DNA from: Streptomyces orinoci
Lineage (GTDB): Bacteria; Actinomycetota; Actinomycetes; Streptomycetales; Streptomycetaceae
Direction of reading: 5' to 3'
Length of the DNA: 64,000 nucleotides
NCBI RefSeq assembly: GCF_003121295.1
Contig: NZ_PHNC01000042.1
Span: 128,282-192,281 of the forward strand
Under the pieces are notes generated by a model. The model made no database searches. It saw only the letters and a program-made list of their open reading frames with translations, and had not been told where the DNA came from. Each line of letters opens with the position of its first letter. Position 1 is the first letter of the stretch. Positions 26,872 through 35,984 of the stretch are shown here, one piece after another. The position numbers and the translations under genes are program-made.

Positions 26872-27819
26872 TCAACGCGTCGTCGCGGCGTGGAACTCCG
26901 CCGCGTCCATACGGTCGCTCAGCACGAGGACCTGTTCGGCACGCACGTCGTGGAGGGTCACCGAGAGCGGGAGGACCGGGGGCGGAGGCAACGCCTCGGG
27001 GCTGAACGTCATGCAGACGAGCGGTCCCAGGCAGCCCCGGAAACGGCTGACGTACAGGGTGACATGCCCCGTGAGCCGCAGTTCGTCGGAGGCCAGTGCC
27101 AACGGTGCCGAGGCCCCACCCGGATCGTGCATGCGGTAGTCGGTCAAGGCGGCCGACGCCATGCGGAGGGCGAGGACCTTCTGCGGTCCCCGAGCGGTCG
27201 GCAGGCGGGTGACCGTGCTGATCGTGAGGTGGCTGGTGGTGAAACGGGACGCCGTGACCGCCTGAGGACGGGAAGCGGCTGCGGCGGAAAGGGATGCTTC
27301 CTCGGCGCGCGGCAGGATCGACGACACGAGGACGGCCGGCAGCGTCACCGCCAGCGCTGCGGGCGGGTTTCGCTTCCGGACGCGGCGCGCCAGACGGCCG
27401 GCGGCTCGCTGTTCCGGACGCGGAGGGCGAGGCGCCCAGGCGAAGCCCATGGCCCCGCCGACGGTGCCGAGAAGCGTGCCGACGAAATAGCCGCCGAGAT
27501 TACAGGCGGGAAAGGAGGCGAGCGCCAGGAGAACGGCGTGCAGACCGATGTAATGGCGGGCCTGGGGAAGGAACCACAGACAGAGACCGGCGACGCCGAG
27601 AGCGCAGCCCAGGGCGAGCGCGGCGATCCCGCCGACCCCGAGCGTGACAAGGACCGGCAATGGAACGCAGGTGACGCCGATCAGTTCGCCACCGGCCAGC
27701 AACAGCAGCGCGCCGGCCCAGAAAGGCCGCGTACGGCGCCAGCCGCGCAACGCCGCACGCCGAGACTGACCGGGCACGCGCGCCGAAGACGGTTCGTCCT
27801 GCCGCACGCTCAGAAACAC
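26872..27819 (-). CDS. DUF6114 family integral membrane protein
   Basis: This encodes 315 residues. The first 125 hold about four transmembrane segments (FWAGALLLLAGGELIGVTCV, VLVTLGVGGIAALALGCALG, IGLHAVLLALASFPACNLGG, YFVGTLLGTVGGAMGFAWAP), the typical DUF6114 layout. A long C-terminal part (about 150-315) has beta-rich character with a Cys pair (RGCLGPLVCMTF) and resembles the DUF6230 neighbour in theme. The start overlaps the end of the DUF6230 gene by about 10 bases, so the two are co-translated. The C-terminal extension is longer than I expect for DUF6114. Function unknown. Confidence 0.75.
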   Translation of the reverse strand: MFLSVRQDEPSSARVPGQSRRAALRGWRRTRPFWAGALLLLAGGELIGVTCVPLPVLVTLGVGGIAALALGCALGVAGLCLWFLPQARHYIGLHAVLLALASFPACNLGGYFVGTLLGTVGGAMGFAWAPRPPRPEQRAAGRLARRVRKRNPPAALAVTLPAVLVSSILPRAEEASLSAAAASRPQAVTASRFTTSHLTISTVTRLPTARGPQKVLALRMASAALTDYRMHDPGGASAPLALASDELRLTGHVTLYVSRFRGCLGPLVCMTFSPEALPPPPVLPLSVTLHDVRAEQVLVLSDRMDAAEFHAATTR

Positions 27820-28406
27820 CCGTGGTCCCCGAGCCGGACGCCCAGGCTCAGGCCGTCGAGGCGGAAATTTCCCCCGGTGGCGGAATGGGCATGAGTACGG
27901 ATCCCGCGCACGTCCACATCCGTCGCCTGTAGACCGGACTCGCCCGGCTCACCGTGGACATGAGGCACCGCGTCCAGGGTGGAGGCGTCCCGGCCGAGTT
28001 CCACCCGGCCGAACCGGGCGTCACCCCTCAGATCGTCCGCGTCCATCACCAGATCGTCGGCCGTGACCGGACCGCCGCCACCGGCCGTGAGCTTGAATGT
28101 CACCGTGCCCACCGGCGTTTTGATCCGCGTCGACTCGCAAAGGTCCTCAAGTGTCGTGCTCCCGAGACCGATTCGGGCCTCCGGCCGCCCCGCGCCGTCG
28201 GCGGTGCGGTCCACGGCCGTGAAAACGGTCAGGCCCTTGCCGGTCAACTTCCGCGTCGAGATCTGGAACGCCGTCCCCGAGACGGCGAAGGACGCCGCCA
28301 GCGCTCCCTGGGCCATCGCCACCGCCATCGCCGCCACCAGTACCAAGGCGGCCACCACCACGGGCATGGCACGCCGCCACACCGTCCGGCCCTCACCCGC
28401 CGTCAT
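27810..28406 (-). CDS. DUF6230 family protein, secreted or membrane-anchored
   Basis: A hydrophobic N-terminal segment (MPVVVAALVLVAAMAVAMAQ) is followed by GALAASFAVSGTAFQISTRK, the conserved DUF6230 opening, then beta-strand-rich sequence to the end. The ATG at 28406 gives 198 residues. The frame extends to a GTG at 28517, but that extension (rich in Gly, Ala and Arg) looks non-coding; neither start has an ideal ribosome site. DUF6230 and DUF6114 genes commonly occur as a pair in Streptomyces. The role is unknown; the product is expected at the cell surface. Confidence 0.75.
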   Translation of the reverse strand: MTAGEGRTVWRRAMPVVVAALVLVAAMAVAMAQGALAASFAVSGTAFQISTRKLTGKGLTVFTAVDRTADGAGRPEARIGLGSTTLEDLCESTRIKTPVGTVTFKLTAGGGGPVTADDLVMDADDLRGDARFGRVELGRDASTLDAVPHVHGEPGESGLQATDVDVRGIRTHAHSATGGNFRLDGLSLGVRLGDHGCF

Positions 28407-28517
28407 ATCCGCACCGTTGATGGTCCCTCCCCCGGGTCGTGCTCCCACAGGAGCCGCCACGTCTCCCCCTCCGGCACGTCCGGGAGAGGCTGCCCTTCGG
28501 CGTGTGCGCGTAGTCAC

Positions 28518-29164
28518 GGCGGGACATCACCCGTGCGGAGGAAGAAGGGCCGCGCCCGTCGTTCGCACGTCGGTGCTTCGGCGCCGGCGCCGAAGCACCG
28601 AGCGACACCGCTGGCTGCCGCCGTGTCGCATGGCCTCTGCCGGACCCGCGCCGTGTCTACGGCCGCGGCCCGCGGGCGGGCCGGGTCATGGCCCAGGAGT
28701 GGGTTTTCGCCTACGGGTGTGGAGGAGCTCGTCGGCCGGCTGCGCCTGTCGGGTATGGAGGTCACGGTCGCAGCCGTGCTGCTGACCGCGACGACGGGGC
28801 AGAACAAGAAGTGGTGCACTCCGGCGGTGCACCACCGGGCCGCGTAAGCGACCAACAGGGCCCCCTTGGACACCGGTGTGATGAGTGGAATCACCACGCC
28901 GACGACGAGGGGCCCTGCCACGTCACCCACCCCTCTGACCAGCCCTTTCACCCTCAAGGGCCGGGATGAAAGACGCTCACTGAGAGTCGATGACGGCCGC
29001 AGTCGGCTCCGCCTTGCGGTCTTAGGCCTCGCGGACACGGCCGCGCAGCCGGTCGTAGAACTCGGCGGCCAGGCCGGGAAGCCAGCAGGGCAGCCGGTCA
29101 CTCCGCCATGCGCCCCCGCATCGATCACCTGGTGACCTAACCTCAGAAACGGTAGAAATGGGGC
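28518..29164. other. 650-bp intergenic region between divergent operons
   Basis: This lies between the DUF6230 gene and the SpoIIE-type sensor, which are divergent. It includes a 32-base perfect palindrome (listed separately). Short frames in both directions are present, one of them hydrophobic on the minus strand (about 28800-28960), but none has a start with a good ribosome site or a family match. Confidence 0.4.
28570..28601. repeat. 32-base perfect palindrome
   Basis: Two 16-base arms meet without a spacer. The left arm is TCGGTGCTTCGGCGCC and the right arm is its exact reverse complement. A palindrome with no loop is more typical of a dimeric regulator's operator or a cruciform site than of a terminator hairpin, and no T-run follows. 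It lies 164 bases upstream of the DUF6230 ATG. Confidence 0.8.
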
Positions 29165-31879
29165 ATGCGGGGCATTTCGCGGCAATGGCATCGCGTGCGC
29201 AGCCTTGCCGGCCAGGTGTTTCTCCTGCAGCTGGCGATCGTGGTGCTGGTTGTCGCCGCCGCGCTGGCCGCACTGGTGGTGCAGGCCCAGCGGGACAGCA
29301 CCGACGACGCCCGTGGCCGGACCCTGGCCGCGGCCCAGGCGTTCGCGCTCTCCCCCGGGATCGTGGCGGCACTGAACAGCCCGGACCCCACCGCGGTGCT
29401 GCAGCCGCTCGCCGAGGCGGCCCGGAAGGCCGGCGGTGTTGACGCGATCATCGTCTACAAGCTGAACGGGATCACCCTCACCCACAGCGACCCGGGCCAG
29501 ATCGGCAAGCACGTCATCGGCCCCTACGCCCAGGCCGCCGCGGGGCAGCCGTTCACCAGGACCTTCCAGGGCTCCCTGGGGCTGTCCGTGATCTCGGCGG
29601 TCCCGGTCAGGGACGCCCATGGCTCGGTGGTCGCCATCATCTCCTGCCCGGTGACGGTCGAGACGGTGCAGCAGAGGGTGAACCGGCAGGTGCCGGTCCT
29701 GATCGGCAGCGGCGCCGGGGCCCTGGTCATCGCCGTGGGCGGGGCCGGTCTGGTGAGCCGCCGGCTGCGGCGGCAGACACACGGCCTGGGGCCGGTCGAG
29801 ATGACCCGGATGTACGAGCACCATGACGCGGTCCTGCACGCCGTGCGGGAAGGCGTGCTGATCATCGGGGACGACGGCCGGCTGACGCTGGCCAACGAGG
29901 AGGCGCGGCGGCTGCTGGACCTGCCGGCGGACGCGGAGGGGCGCCATGTCGCCGACCTGGGGCTGGAGGCGGACCTGGCCTGGCTGCTGGCCGCCCGGCG
30001 CTCCGCCACCGATGAGGTCCACCTGGTGGCCGACCGGCTGCTGGCGGTCAACAAGCGGCTCGCCGCCCCCACCGGACCGGCCGGCAGTGTGGCGACGCTG
30101 AGGGACACCACCGAACTGCGCGCCTTGTACGGCAGGGCCGAAACGGCCCGGGAGCGGCTGAAGCTGCTCTACGACGCAGGGGGACGGATCGGGACCACGC
30201 TGGATGTGACCCGTACCGCCGAGCAAGTGGCGGAGGTCGCTGTTCCGCGGTTCGCCGGCATCGTCACCGTCGATCTTCGGGAGGCGGTCCTGCGGGGTGA
30301 GGAGCCGTCCGGTGGGAGCACCGCGATGCGCCGTGTCGCCGCTGTGGGCGTGCGGGAGGGCCACCCCTTCTATCCCACCGATGAGCCGGTCCGGTTCGGC
30401 GACACCCATCCCATCGCCGTCGGGCTGGCCGGCGGCCGGGCGGTCCTGGTGCCGGACCTGGGTGCCTCCGGCAGCTGGCGTGCCCAGGAGCCCGAACGTG
30501 CCCGGCGGATCCTCGAGTGCGGCGTCCACTCCCTGCTGGTGGTCCCGCTGCGGGCCCGTGGAGTGGTGCTGGGGACGGTCGCCTTCTGGCGGACGGAGAC
30601 CTCTCCGCCGTTCGACGAGGAGGATGTGTCCGTCGCCGAGGAGCTGGCCGCCCAGGCAGCGGTGTGCATCGACAACGCCCGCCGCTACACCCGCGAGCAC
30701 GCCATGGCTGTAACGCTTCAGCGCAGTCTGCTGCCCCGCGAACTGCCCGAGCACACCGCCCTGGAGACGGCCTACCGCTATCTGCCCGCCCAGGCCGGGG
30801 TCGGCGGGGACTGGTTCGACGTGATCCCGCTGTCGGGCGCACGGGTGGCCCTGGTGGTCGGTGATGTCATCGGCCACGGCCTGCACGCCGCGGCCACCAT
30901 GGGCCGGCTGCGCACCACCGTCCTCAACTTCTCCGCCCTGGACATGCCTCCGGACGAGTTGCTGGGCCGGCTGGACGAACTGGTGGCCAGGATCGACGCC
31001 GAAGAGGCCGCCGATGCGGACGGGCCGGGGATCACCGGGGCCACCTGCCAGTACGCCGTCTACGACCCCGTCGCCGGGCAGGTGGTCACGGCCACGGCGG
31101 GCCATCCGGGGCTGGCGGTGGTCCAACCCGACGGGACCGCGTGCTTCCCCGAGGTGCCCATCTGCCCGCCGCTGGGCCTGGGCGCCCGGCTGCCCTTCGA
31201 GAGCTCCGAGCTGACCGTGCCCGAGGGGTCCCGGCTGGTGCTCTACACCGACGGTCTCATCGAGGACCGCGACCGCGACCTGGACGTCGGCCTGGAGACC
31301 CTGCGCACCGCCCTGGCCGGGCCGGACCGCACCCCGGAGGCCACCTGCGAAGCGGTGATGCAGGCCATGCTGCCCGCCCAGCCCAAGGACGACGTCGCGC
31401 TGCTGGTGGCGCGCACCCGCCGGCTCGATCCCACGCGGATCGCCGAATGGGACATGCCCTGTGAACCGGCGGCGGTGGCCCCGGTACGCAATGCCTGCGT
31501 CCGCCGGCTGGAGGACTGGGGCCTGGAGGAGCTCACCTTCAGCACGGAACTCATCCTCAGTGAGCTGATCACCAACGCTGTGCGCCACGGCGGCGAGCCC
31601 ATCGCCGTGCGGCTGCTGTGGGACCAGCACACCCTCATCTGCGAGGTCTCCGACGGCAGCAGCACCTCGCCCCGCCCGCGCATCGCCAAGGCCAGCGACG
31701 AGGGCGGCCGCGGCCTGTTCCTGGTCGCCCGGCTCGCCCAGCGCTGGGGCACCCGCTACACCCCCACCGGCAAGGTCATCTGGGCCGAACAGTCCCTCCA
31801 CGACGGCGCCACCCCGGTGGCGGCCGACCTCGGCCTGACGGCCTTTCTCTCCGACGTCTCCGACTTGGAGCCCTCGTGA
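29165..31879 (+). CDS. Membrane sensor with Cache-like, PAS, GAF, SpoIIE phosphatase and HATPase domains
   Basis: 904 residues. Two transmembrane segments (about 18-42 and 178-200) enclose a 135-residue extracytoplasmic domain of the single-Cache type. A PAS domain follows (about 215-310, GVLIIGDDGRLTLANEEARR), then GAF (about 335-510), SpoIIE/PP2C-like serine phosphatase (about 520-740: GVGGDWFDVI, VGDVIGHGLHAAATM, YTDGLIEDRD, KDDVALL), and a HATPase_c anti-sigma-type kinase domain (about 760-875, ELITNAVRHGG and DEGGRGLFLV). Such proteins control partner-switching sigma-factor systems by dephosphorylating anti-anti-sigma factors. The stop overlaps the start of the solute-binding lipoprotein gene (GTGA), so the ligand may be presented by that partner. 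Confidence 0.9.
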   Translation: MRGISRQWHRVRSLAGQVFLLQLAIVVLVVAAALAALVVQAQRDSTDDARGRTLAAAQAFALSPGIVAALNSPDPTAVLQPLAEAARKAGGVDAIIVYKLNGITLTHSDPGQIGKHVIGPYAQAAAGQPFTRTFQGSLGLSVISAVPVRDAHGSVVAIISCPVTVETVQQRVNRQVPVLIGSGAGALVIAVGGAGLVSRRLRRQTHGLGPVEMTRMYEHHDAVLHAVREGVLIIGDDGRLTLANEEARRLLDLPADAEGRHVADLGLEADLAWLLAARRSATDEVHLVADRLLAVNKRLAAPTGPAGSVATLRDTTELRALYGRAETARERLKLLYDAGGRIGTTLDVTRTAEQVAEVAVPRFAGIVTVDLREAVLRGEEPSGGSTAMRRVAAVGVREGHPFYPTDEPVRFGDTHPIAVGLAGGRAVLVPDLGASGSWRAQEPERARRILECGVHSLLVVPLRARGVVLGTVAFWRTETSPPFDEEDVSVAEELAAQAAVCIDNARRYTREHAMAVTLQRSLLPRELPEHTALETAYRYLPAQAGVGGDWFDVIPLSGARVALVVGDVIGHGLHAAATMGRLRTTVLNFSALDMPPDELLGRLDELVARIDAEEAADADGPGITGATCQYAVYDPVAGQVVTATAGHPGLAVVQPDGTACFPEVPICPPLGLGARLPFESSELTVPEGSRLVLYTDGLIEDRDRDLDVGLETLRTALAGPDRTPEATCEAVMQAMLPAQPKDDVALLVARTRRLDPTRIAEWDMPCEPAAVAPVRNACVRRLEDWGLEELTFSTELILSELITNAVRHGGEPIAVRLLWDQHTLICEVSDGSSTSPRPRIAKASDEGGRGLFLVARLAQRWGTRYTPTGKVIWAEQSLHDGATPVAADLGLTAFLSDVSDLEPS

Positions 31880-33018
31880 CCAGCCTTCGCATGCCGGCGG
31901 CGGCCGCCCTCTGCTGCCTGGCCCTGGCGGCCCCCGCCCTGGGCGCCTGCGGCCCCACACCGCCCACCGGACCCGTGAAGCCCTCGGTGGCCACCTCCGC
32001 CAAGGAAGCGGGCGGCATGGACGCGCTGATCGCCGCGGCGAAGAAGGAGGGCAGGCTGAACGCGATCGCCCTGCCGCGCGACTGGGCCAACTACGGCGGG
32101 CTGATCGACGGTTTCGAGAAGAAGTACGGCATCACGGTCACCGACAGCAATCCCTACGCTCACAGCGAGGACGAGATGGCGGCCGTGGAGAAGAGCGGCA
32201 GCCGGCCCGACGCCCCCGATGTGATCGATGTGGCGGACACCTTCGCGCGGGCGGCCGCGGGACAGAAACTGCTCGCCCCGTACAAGGTCGCCGAGTACCA
32301 CGCCATCCCGGACGCCCAGAAGGACTCCAAGGCCCGCTGGTACAACAACTACGGGGGCTATATCTCCATCGGCTGCGATGCCAGGCGCGTCAGGACCTGC
32401 CCCCAGACCTTCGCCGAACTGCTGAGTCCCGACTACCGCAGCGCCAAGGTCGCGCTGGAGGGCGATCCGAACCGCTCCGGGGCCGCCTTCGCGAGCGTAT
32501 ACGCGGCCGCTCTGGCCAACAACGGCTCGTTCAACAACATTCACCCGGGTATCGACTTCTTCGCCAAGCTCAAGCAGATCGGCAACTTCAATCCCGTGGT
32601 GTCCACTTCGGCCACCGTGGGCAACGGCCGGACGCCCATCGCCATCAACTGGGACTACATCAACATGGGTTACACCGACCAGCTCCGTGGCAGAGGCGTT
32701 GACTGGCAGGTCTCGATCCCATTCGACGGCAGCTTCGCCCAGTACTACGCGCTGGCCATCAACAAAAACGCCCCGCACCCGGCCGCCGCGCGCCTGTGGC
32801 AGGAGTACCTCTTCAGCACCGAGGGCCAAAACCTCCGGCTCCGCGGCTACGCCCGCCCGGTACTGATTGCCGCCATGGAACGGAACAACACCCTGGACAA
32901 GGCCGCTGCCGCGAAGCTGCCGACGGTGGAGGGAACGCCACAGTTCCCGACGCAGGCGCAGGTCGAGAAGGCGCAGAAGGCGGTCGCCCAGGGCTGGGCC
33001 AAGGCCATGGGGCCGTGA
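31876..33018 (+). CDS. Extracellular solute-binding lipoprotein (ABC-transporter type family 1)
   Basis: This encodes 380 residues from GTG 31876. It has a lipoprotein signal with lipobox LGAC (Cys about residue 25), then a family 1 solute-binding fold (LIAAAKKEGRLNAIALPRDW, FEKKYGITVTDSNP, APDVIDVADTFA, TPIAINWDYINMGY), as in polyamine or iron-type binding proteins. No permease or ATPase gene is adjacent. Four-base overlap with the SpoIIE-type sensor suggests the protein feeds ligand information to the Cache-like domain rather than, or as well as, serving transport. Confidence 0.9.
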   Translation: MTSLRMPAAAALCCLALAAPALGACGPTPPTGPVKPSVATSAKEAGGMDALIAAAKKEGRLNAIALPRDWANYGGLIDGFEKKYGITVTDSNPYAHSEDEMAAVEKSGSRPDAPDVIDVADTFARAAAGQKLLAPYKVAEYHAIPDAQKDSKARWYNNYGGYISIGCDARRVRTCPQTFAELLSPDYRSAKVALEGDPNRSGAAFASVYAAALANNGSFNNIHPGIDFFAKLKQIGNFNPVVSTSATVGNGRTPIAINWDYINMGYTDQLRGRGVDWQVSIPFDGSFAQYYALAINKNAPHPAAARLWQEYLFSTEGQNLRLRGYARPVLIAAMERNNTLDKAAAAKLPTVEGTPQFPTQAQVEKAQKAVAQGWAKAMGP

Positions 33019-33047
33019 CGAATGACGGGGCCCGGGTGCCGCGCCGA

Positions 33048-33600
33048 CGATGGTCGGTATGCACGACAACCGGTCCGCGTCGTCAGCGAAGGCGGACAGC
33101 TGGCCAACCATCGTGTTGACGGTCGCGCGCCGGCACATCGATCTTCCGCGACAGATCGCCCTTGGCCACCGCGGTGGCCACCTGCGCGATGTCACGGACC
33201 TGGGTGGTCAGGTTCCCGGCCATGGCGTTGACCGAGTCGGTCAGGTCGGCCCAGGTCCCGGAGACCACCAGCACCTCCGCCTGCCCGCCGAGTGTTCCCT
33301 CCGTACCAACTTCCCGGCGCACCGGGTGACTTCGGATGTGAACACCGACAACTGGTCGACCATGCCGTTGAATTCGGTCGCGATGTCGCCCATCAGACCG
33401 CCGGCGTCCTCCGGCAGACGCTTGCCGAAGTCGCCGTCCCACACTGCAGTCAGACCTGCCAGAAGCTGCAGCAGTTCCTGATTGCCCGGCACCACTCGAC
33501 AACCTCGGCCCTGTCGCTGATCAGGCGCACCCTCGTCTCGCTCCCCAAGAGCCCTCGCCGGCGAGGGCTCGTCCGCACCATCGGACCCCGCTGCCCGTGA
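33048..33600 (-). pseudogene. HAMP-repeat sensor kinase fragment
   Basis: Minus-strand pieces in at least three frames match the tandem-HAMP part of large hybrid histidine kinases: LLAGLTAVWDGDFGKRLPED and GLMGDIATEFNGMVDQLSVF (33350-33490), then WADLTDSVNAMAGNLTTQVR and DIAQVATAVAKGDLSRKIDV (33130-33260), then VNTMVGQLSAFADDADRL (33060-33115). No kinase or receiver part follows, so this is a truncated, frameshifted relic. Confidence 0.75.
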
Positions 33601-33805
33601 CGCAACCGTGCGTTCCCGCACCGGTGCGCCTGCCACCGCAGCATCGTGGGTGGCCCAGGGGCGGATTGGACGTCAACCGAGGCGGCGGGGGTAAAGGTGC
33701 GGGCGAGCGCGACGAGCGCGGGCTCAGGAGGAGGGTTTTCGATGAGCACTGCGGACGAGGCCGACAAGGGACCGTCCCGCGGCCGCCGCGGTGCCTACGC
33801 CCCCG

Positions 33806-35038
33806 CTACGGCAAGTACCGCACCTCGGGGAAGGCCCGCGCCGGCCCCTCCAGCAGGTGCCCGCGGTGGCGGTGGCGCAGGTGCAGGTCGAAGAAGGCCA
33901 GCGGGTAGGCCTGCTGGATCTTCACCGCGCGGGCGGGGGCGAGCGTGCCGGTCCAGCCCTTCAGCTGCTCATCGCTCATCCCGATCAGCTTCGCCAGCTG
34001 TGGCACCAGCACCTGGTTGTCGCCATAGGAGCCGTGGACCGCGCCTTCGGCCTGGACATTGAGCCGCCAGCCCTTCAGATGGGACCAGAACACGGCCGCG
34101 TCCGGGTCCTGGGCACGGCTGAAATCGGCGGTCATCATCATGAACGGCCGGTCGAGATCGGTGCTCATCGTGGGCTGCATCGGCCCGTCCAGGGACAGCC
34201 CCGCCCGGACGCGCCGGTCCGCCGGCATGACGCGGGCGGTGGCCGTGCCGCCCTTCGACCAGCCGAACATCCCCATACGGCGCACATCCAGCGCCTCGCA
34301 CAGGCCCACGGGCAGCGGCCGGCCCCCGGCATCCGGGTTGCGCCCGGCGGCAAGCCCTTCGACGCAGTCCAGGACGAAGCGGATGTCCGTGGCGTAGTCC
34401 GCCGGACCCATGGCATGCCGGCGGTCCCTGACCGGGGCGACGACCCGGCCGTCGGGCAGCCGGCTGAACGCATCGTTGATGTGATCCACCGTCACCACCA
34501 CATAGCCATGGCTGGCCAGCTCCTGCACGATGACGGTGTGGTCGGCACGATGGCTGTGTGCGCCGTGCGAGTAGACCACCACCGGAAGGCCCCGGCCCGA
34601 GCGGTGCACCGGGGCTCCGTCGTGGCCGGCCGTTACCGGCGCCGCGGCGACATCGGGCGGGAAACCCGCTGAGGCAAGGAAGGCGTGCAGCACGTCGGCC
34701 TGCATCCACGGCACGCGCGGATACCGGCCGGCATCGCCACGGGCCGGGTACCAGACGCTGGCCATCAGCTGGCGGTAGTGGCCGGGGCCGGCATCGGGAT
34801 CGGGGCGAGAGGTGTCAACGAGGTGCAGCTCCACCGTGCCCACCCGGTGCGGACCGGTGGGCTCCGGCAGGGTGAACCGTGCCTGGGCCGCTCCTGCCCG
34901 GGCCGCCGCGCCCCGGGCAGGAGCGGCCCAGGCCGAGCCCGCGGCGGCGAGCGGCACAGCGGCTCCTGCCGCAAGCGCGGCGCCCAGCATGCGGCGGCGC
35001 GATATCCCGTCCCGGTCGGTGAATGACGTGGTGGTCAC
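33806..35038 (-). CDS. Tat-exported alpha/beta hydrolase (PAF-acetylhydrolase-like)
   Basis: This encodes 410 residues. A twin-arginine signal (SRRRMLGAALAAGAAVPLAA, cleavage after AWA) points to export in folded form. The mature part shows PVVVYSHGAHSHRADHT, DYATDIRFVLD and the nucleophile elbow GMFGWSKGG (GxSxG), followed by LDGPMQP and a C-terminal His in AVHGSYGD. This order matches secreted Streptomyces hydrolases related to platelet-activating-factor acetylhydrolase. The likely activity is on ester or lipid-like substrates; the natural substrate cannot be read from the sequence. It is a single gene. Confidence 0.85.
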   Translation of the reverse strand: MTTTSFTDRDGISRRRMLGAALAAGAAVPLAAAGSAWAAPARGAAARAGAAQARFTLPEPTGPHRVGTVELHLVDTSRPDPDAGPGHYRQLMASVWYPARGDAGRYPRVPWMQADVLHAFLASAGFPPDVAAAPVTAGHDGAPVHRSGRGLPVVVYSHGAHSHRADHTVIVQELASHGYVVVTVDHINDAFSRLPDGRVVAPVRDRRHAMGPADYATDIRFVLDCVEGLAAGRNPDAGGRPLPVGLCEALDVRRMGMFGWSKGGTATARVMPADRRVRAGLSLDGPMQPTMSTDLDRPFMMMTADFSRAQDPDAAVFWSHLKGWRLNVQAEGAVHGSYGDNQVLVPQLAKLIGMSDEQLKGWTGTLAPARAVKIQQAYPLAFFDLHLRHRHRGHLLEGPARAFPEVRYLP

Positions 35039-35404
35039 GGTCCCCTCCAGAGCATCCCTGATCGTCGAAGTTGCGCCACAAGCCCCTATGGCGAGGGACC
35101 CGTGAGCACGGAAGGAACGCTGTCACGCACCCCGCACGGCTCACATCCCCCACCGGTCGGTCATCGGGGCGCCCGCATGGGTCCACGGATATACGTCCGC
35201 AGGATGATCCGCCCGGCGGCACAGTGCTCGCGCAAGGGCGTGCGGAGCGGCGGGAGTTCCTGGTCGCCGATCCTGATCACTCGCTTCGACTGCTCCTCGT
35301 CCGAGCGGTGAGGCTCCCCGGTCCGCCGTTACCGGTGCTGCCGTGAGGGCTAATGGTCCTTGGCCCTGCGGTACGCGGTTTTCAGGAGGGCTCTTGCGAG
35401 GAAC
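35039..35404. other. Intergenic region before the IS200/IS605 element
   Basis: Upstream region of the Tat hydrolase gene, presumably with its promoter. No other gene or repeat was recognised. Confidence 0.4.
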
Positions 35405-35424
35405 CCCGGTCGTTCACGACTGGG
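35405..35424. repeat. Left-end hairpin of the IS200/IS605-type element
   Basis: An eight-base stem with a TTCA loop (one G-T pair), about 100 bases outside the tnpA stop. Position and form fit the subterminal hairpin recognised by Y1 transposases. The assignment is by analogy. Confidence 0.5.
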
Positions 35425-35526
35425 AGGAATCGCATCCGGTGATCGCGACGCGGAGCGTCGCGGTGTCGTCGCCTCGGGCGCGGAGCGTCCGCAGGGCTGC
35501 CGGCGGAGCCGGGGACGGCTCGCACA

Positions 35527-35955
35527 TCAGCTGGGCCGCTTCTGGTTCTCGATGTACTCCTTGACCACCGCGAGCGGGGCGCCACCCACGGAGGCGGCGA
35601 AGTAGGACGGTGACCAGAAGTGCTCACCCCACAGGTACCGGTTGGTATGGGCGGGGAATTCCTGACGCAGCCGGCGCGCGGAGACGCCCTTGAGGGAGCC
35701 GACCAGGCGGGCCAGGGCGACCTTCGGCGGGTAATGAACCAGCAGATGGACGTGGTCGGCCTCGCCGTTGAACTCGCGCAGCTCGGCGCCGAAGTCGCCG
35801 CACACGTCCCGCATGATCTCCTCACAGCGGACGAGGAGTTCATCGGTGAACACCCCGCGCCGGTACCTGGGGATGAAGACCAAGTGCGCGTGCAGACTGT
35901 GGACAACGCTACGTCCCCTGCGTATATCCGGGTTTGGTTCCCATCTCGGTGACAC
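35527..35955 (-). CDS. tnpA: IS200/IS605-family Y1 transposase TnpA
   Basis: This encodes 142 residues from a GTG start, the usual length. The HUH motif is DHVHLLVHYPP, and the catalytic Tyr lies in VVKEYIENQ near the C-terminus. Also conserved are HSLHAHLVFIPRYRRGVF and YLWGEHFWSPSYFAASVGG. This enzyme moves single-stranded DNA using subterminal hairpins. All key residues are present, so it should be functional. Confidence 0.93.
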   Translation of the reverse strand: MSPRWEPNPDIRRGRSVVHSLHAHLVFIPRYRRGVFTDELLVRCEEIMRDVCGDFGAELREFNGEADHVHLLVHYPPKVALARLVGSLKGVSARRLRQEFPAHTNRYLWGEHFWSPSYFAASVGGAPLAVVKEYIENQKRPS

Positions 35956-35984
35956 AGGCCAACTCTAGGCGCTAGCCTGACGGC

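Noticed and set aside
28800..28970. Hydrophobic minus-strand stretch (KGLVRGVGDVAGPLVVGVVI) as a small membrane gene
   Set aside because: It reads protein-like, but there is no start with a ribosome site and no stop close to the hydrophobic part, so it cannot be delimited.
28514..31960. 1,148-codon minus-strand open frame
   Set aside because: Antisense to the SpoIIE-type sensor, whose motifs are unambiguous. The front part crosses an intergenic region and contains no domain.
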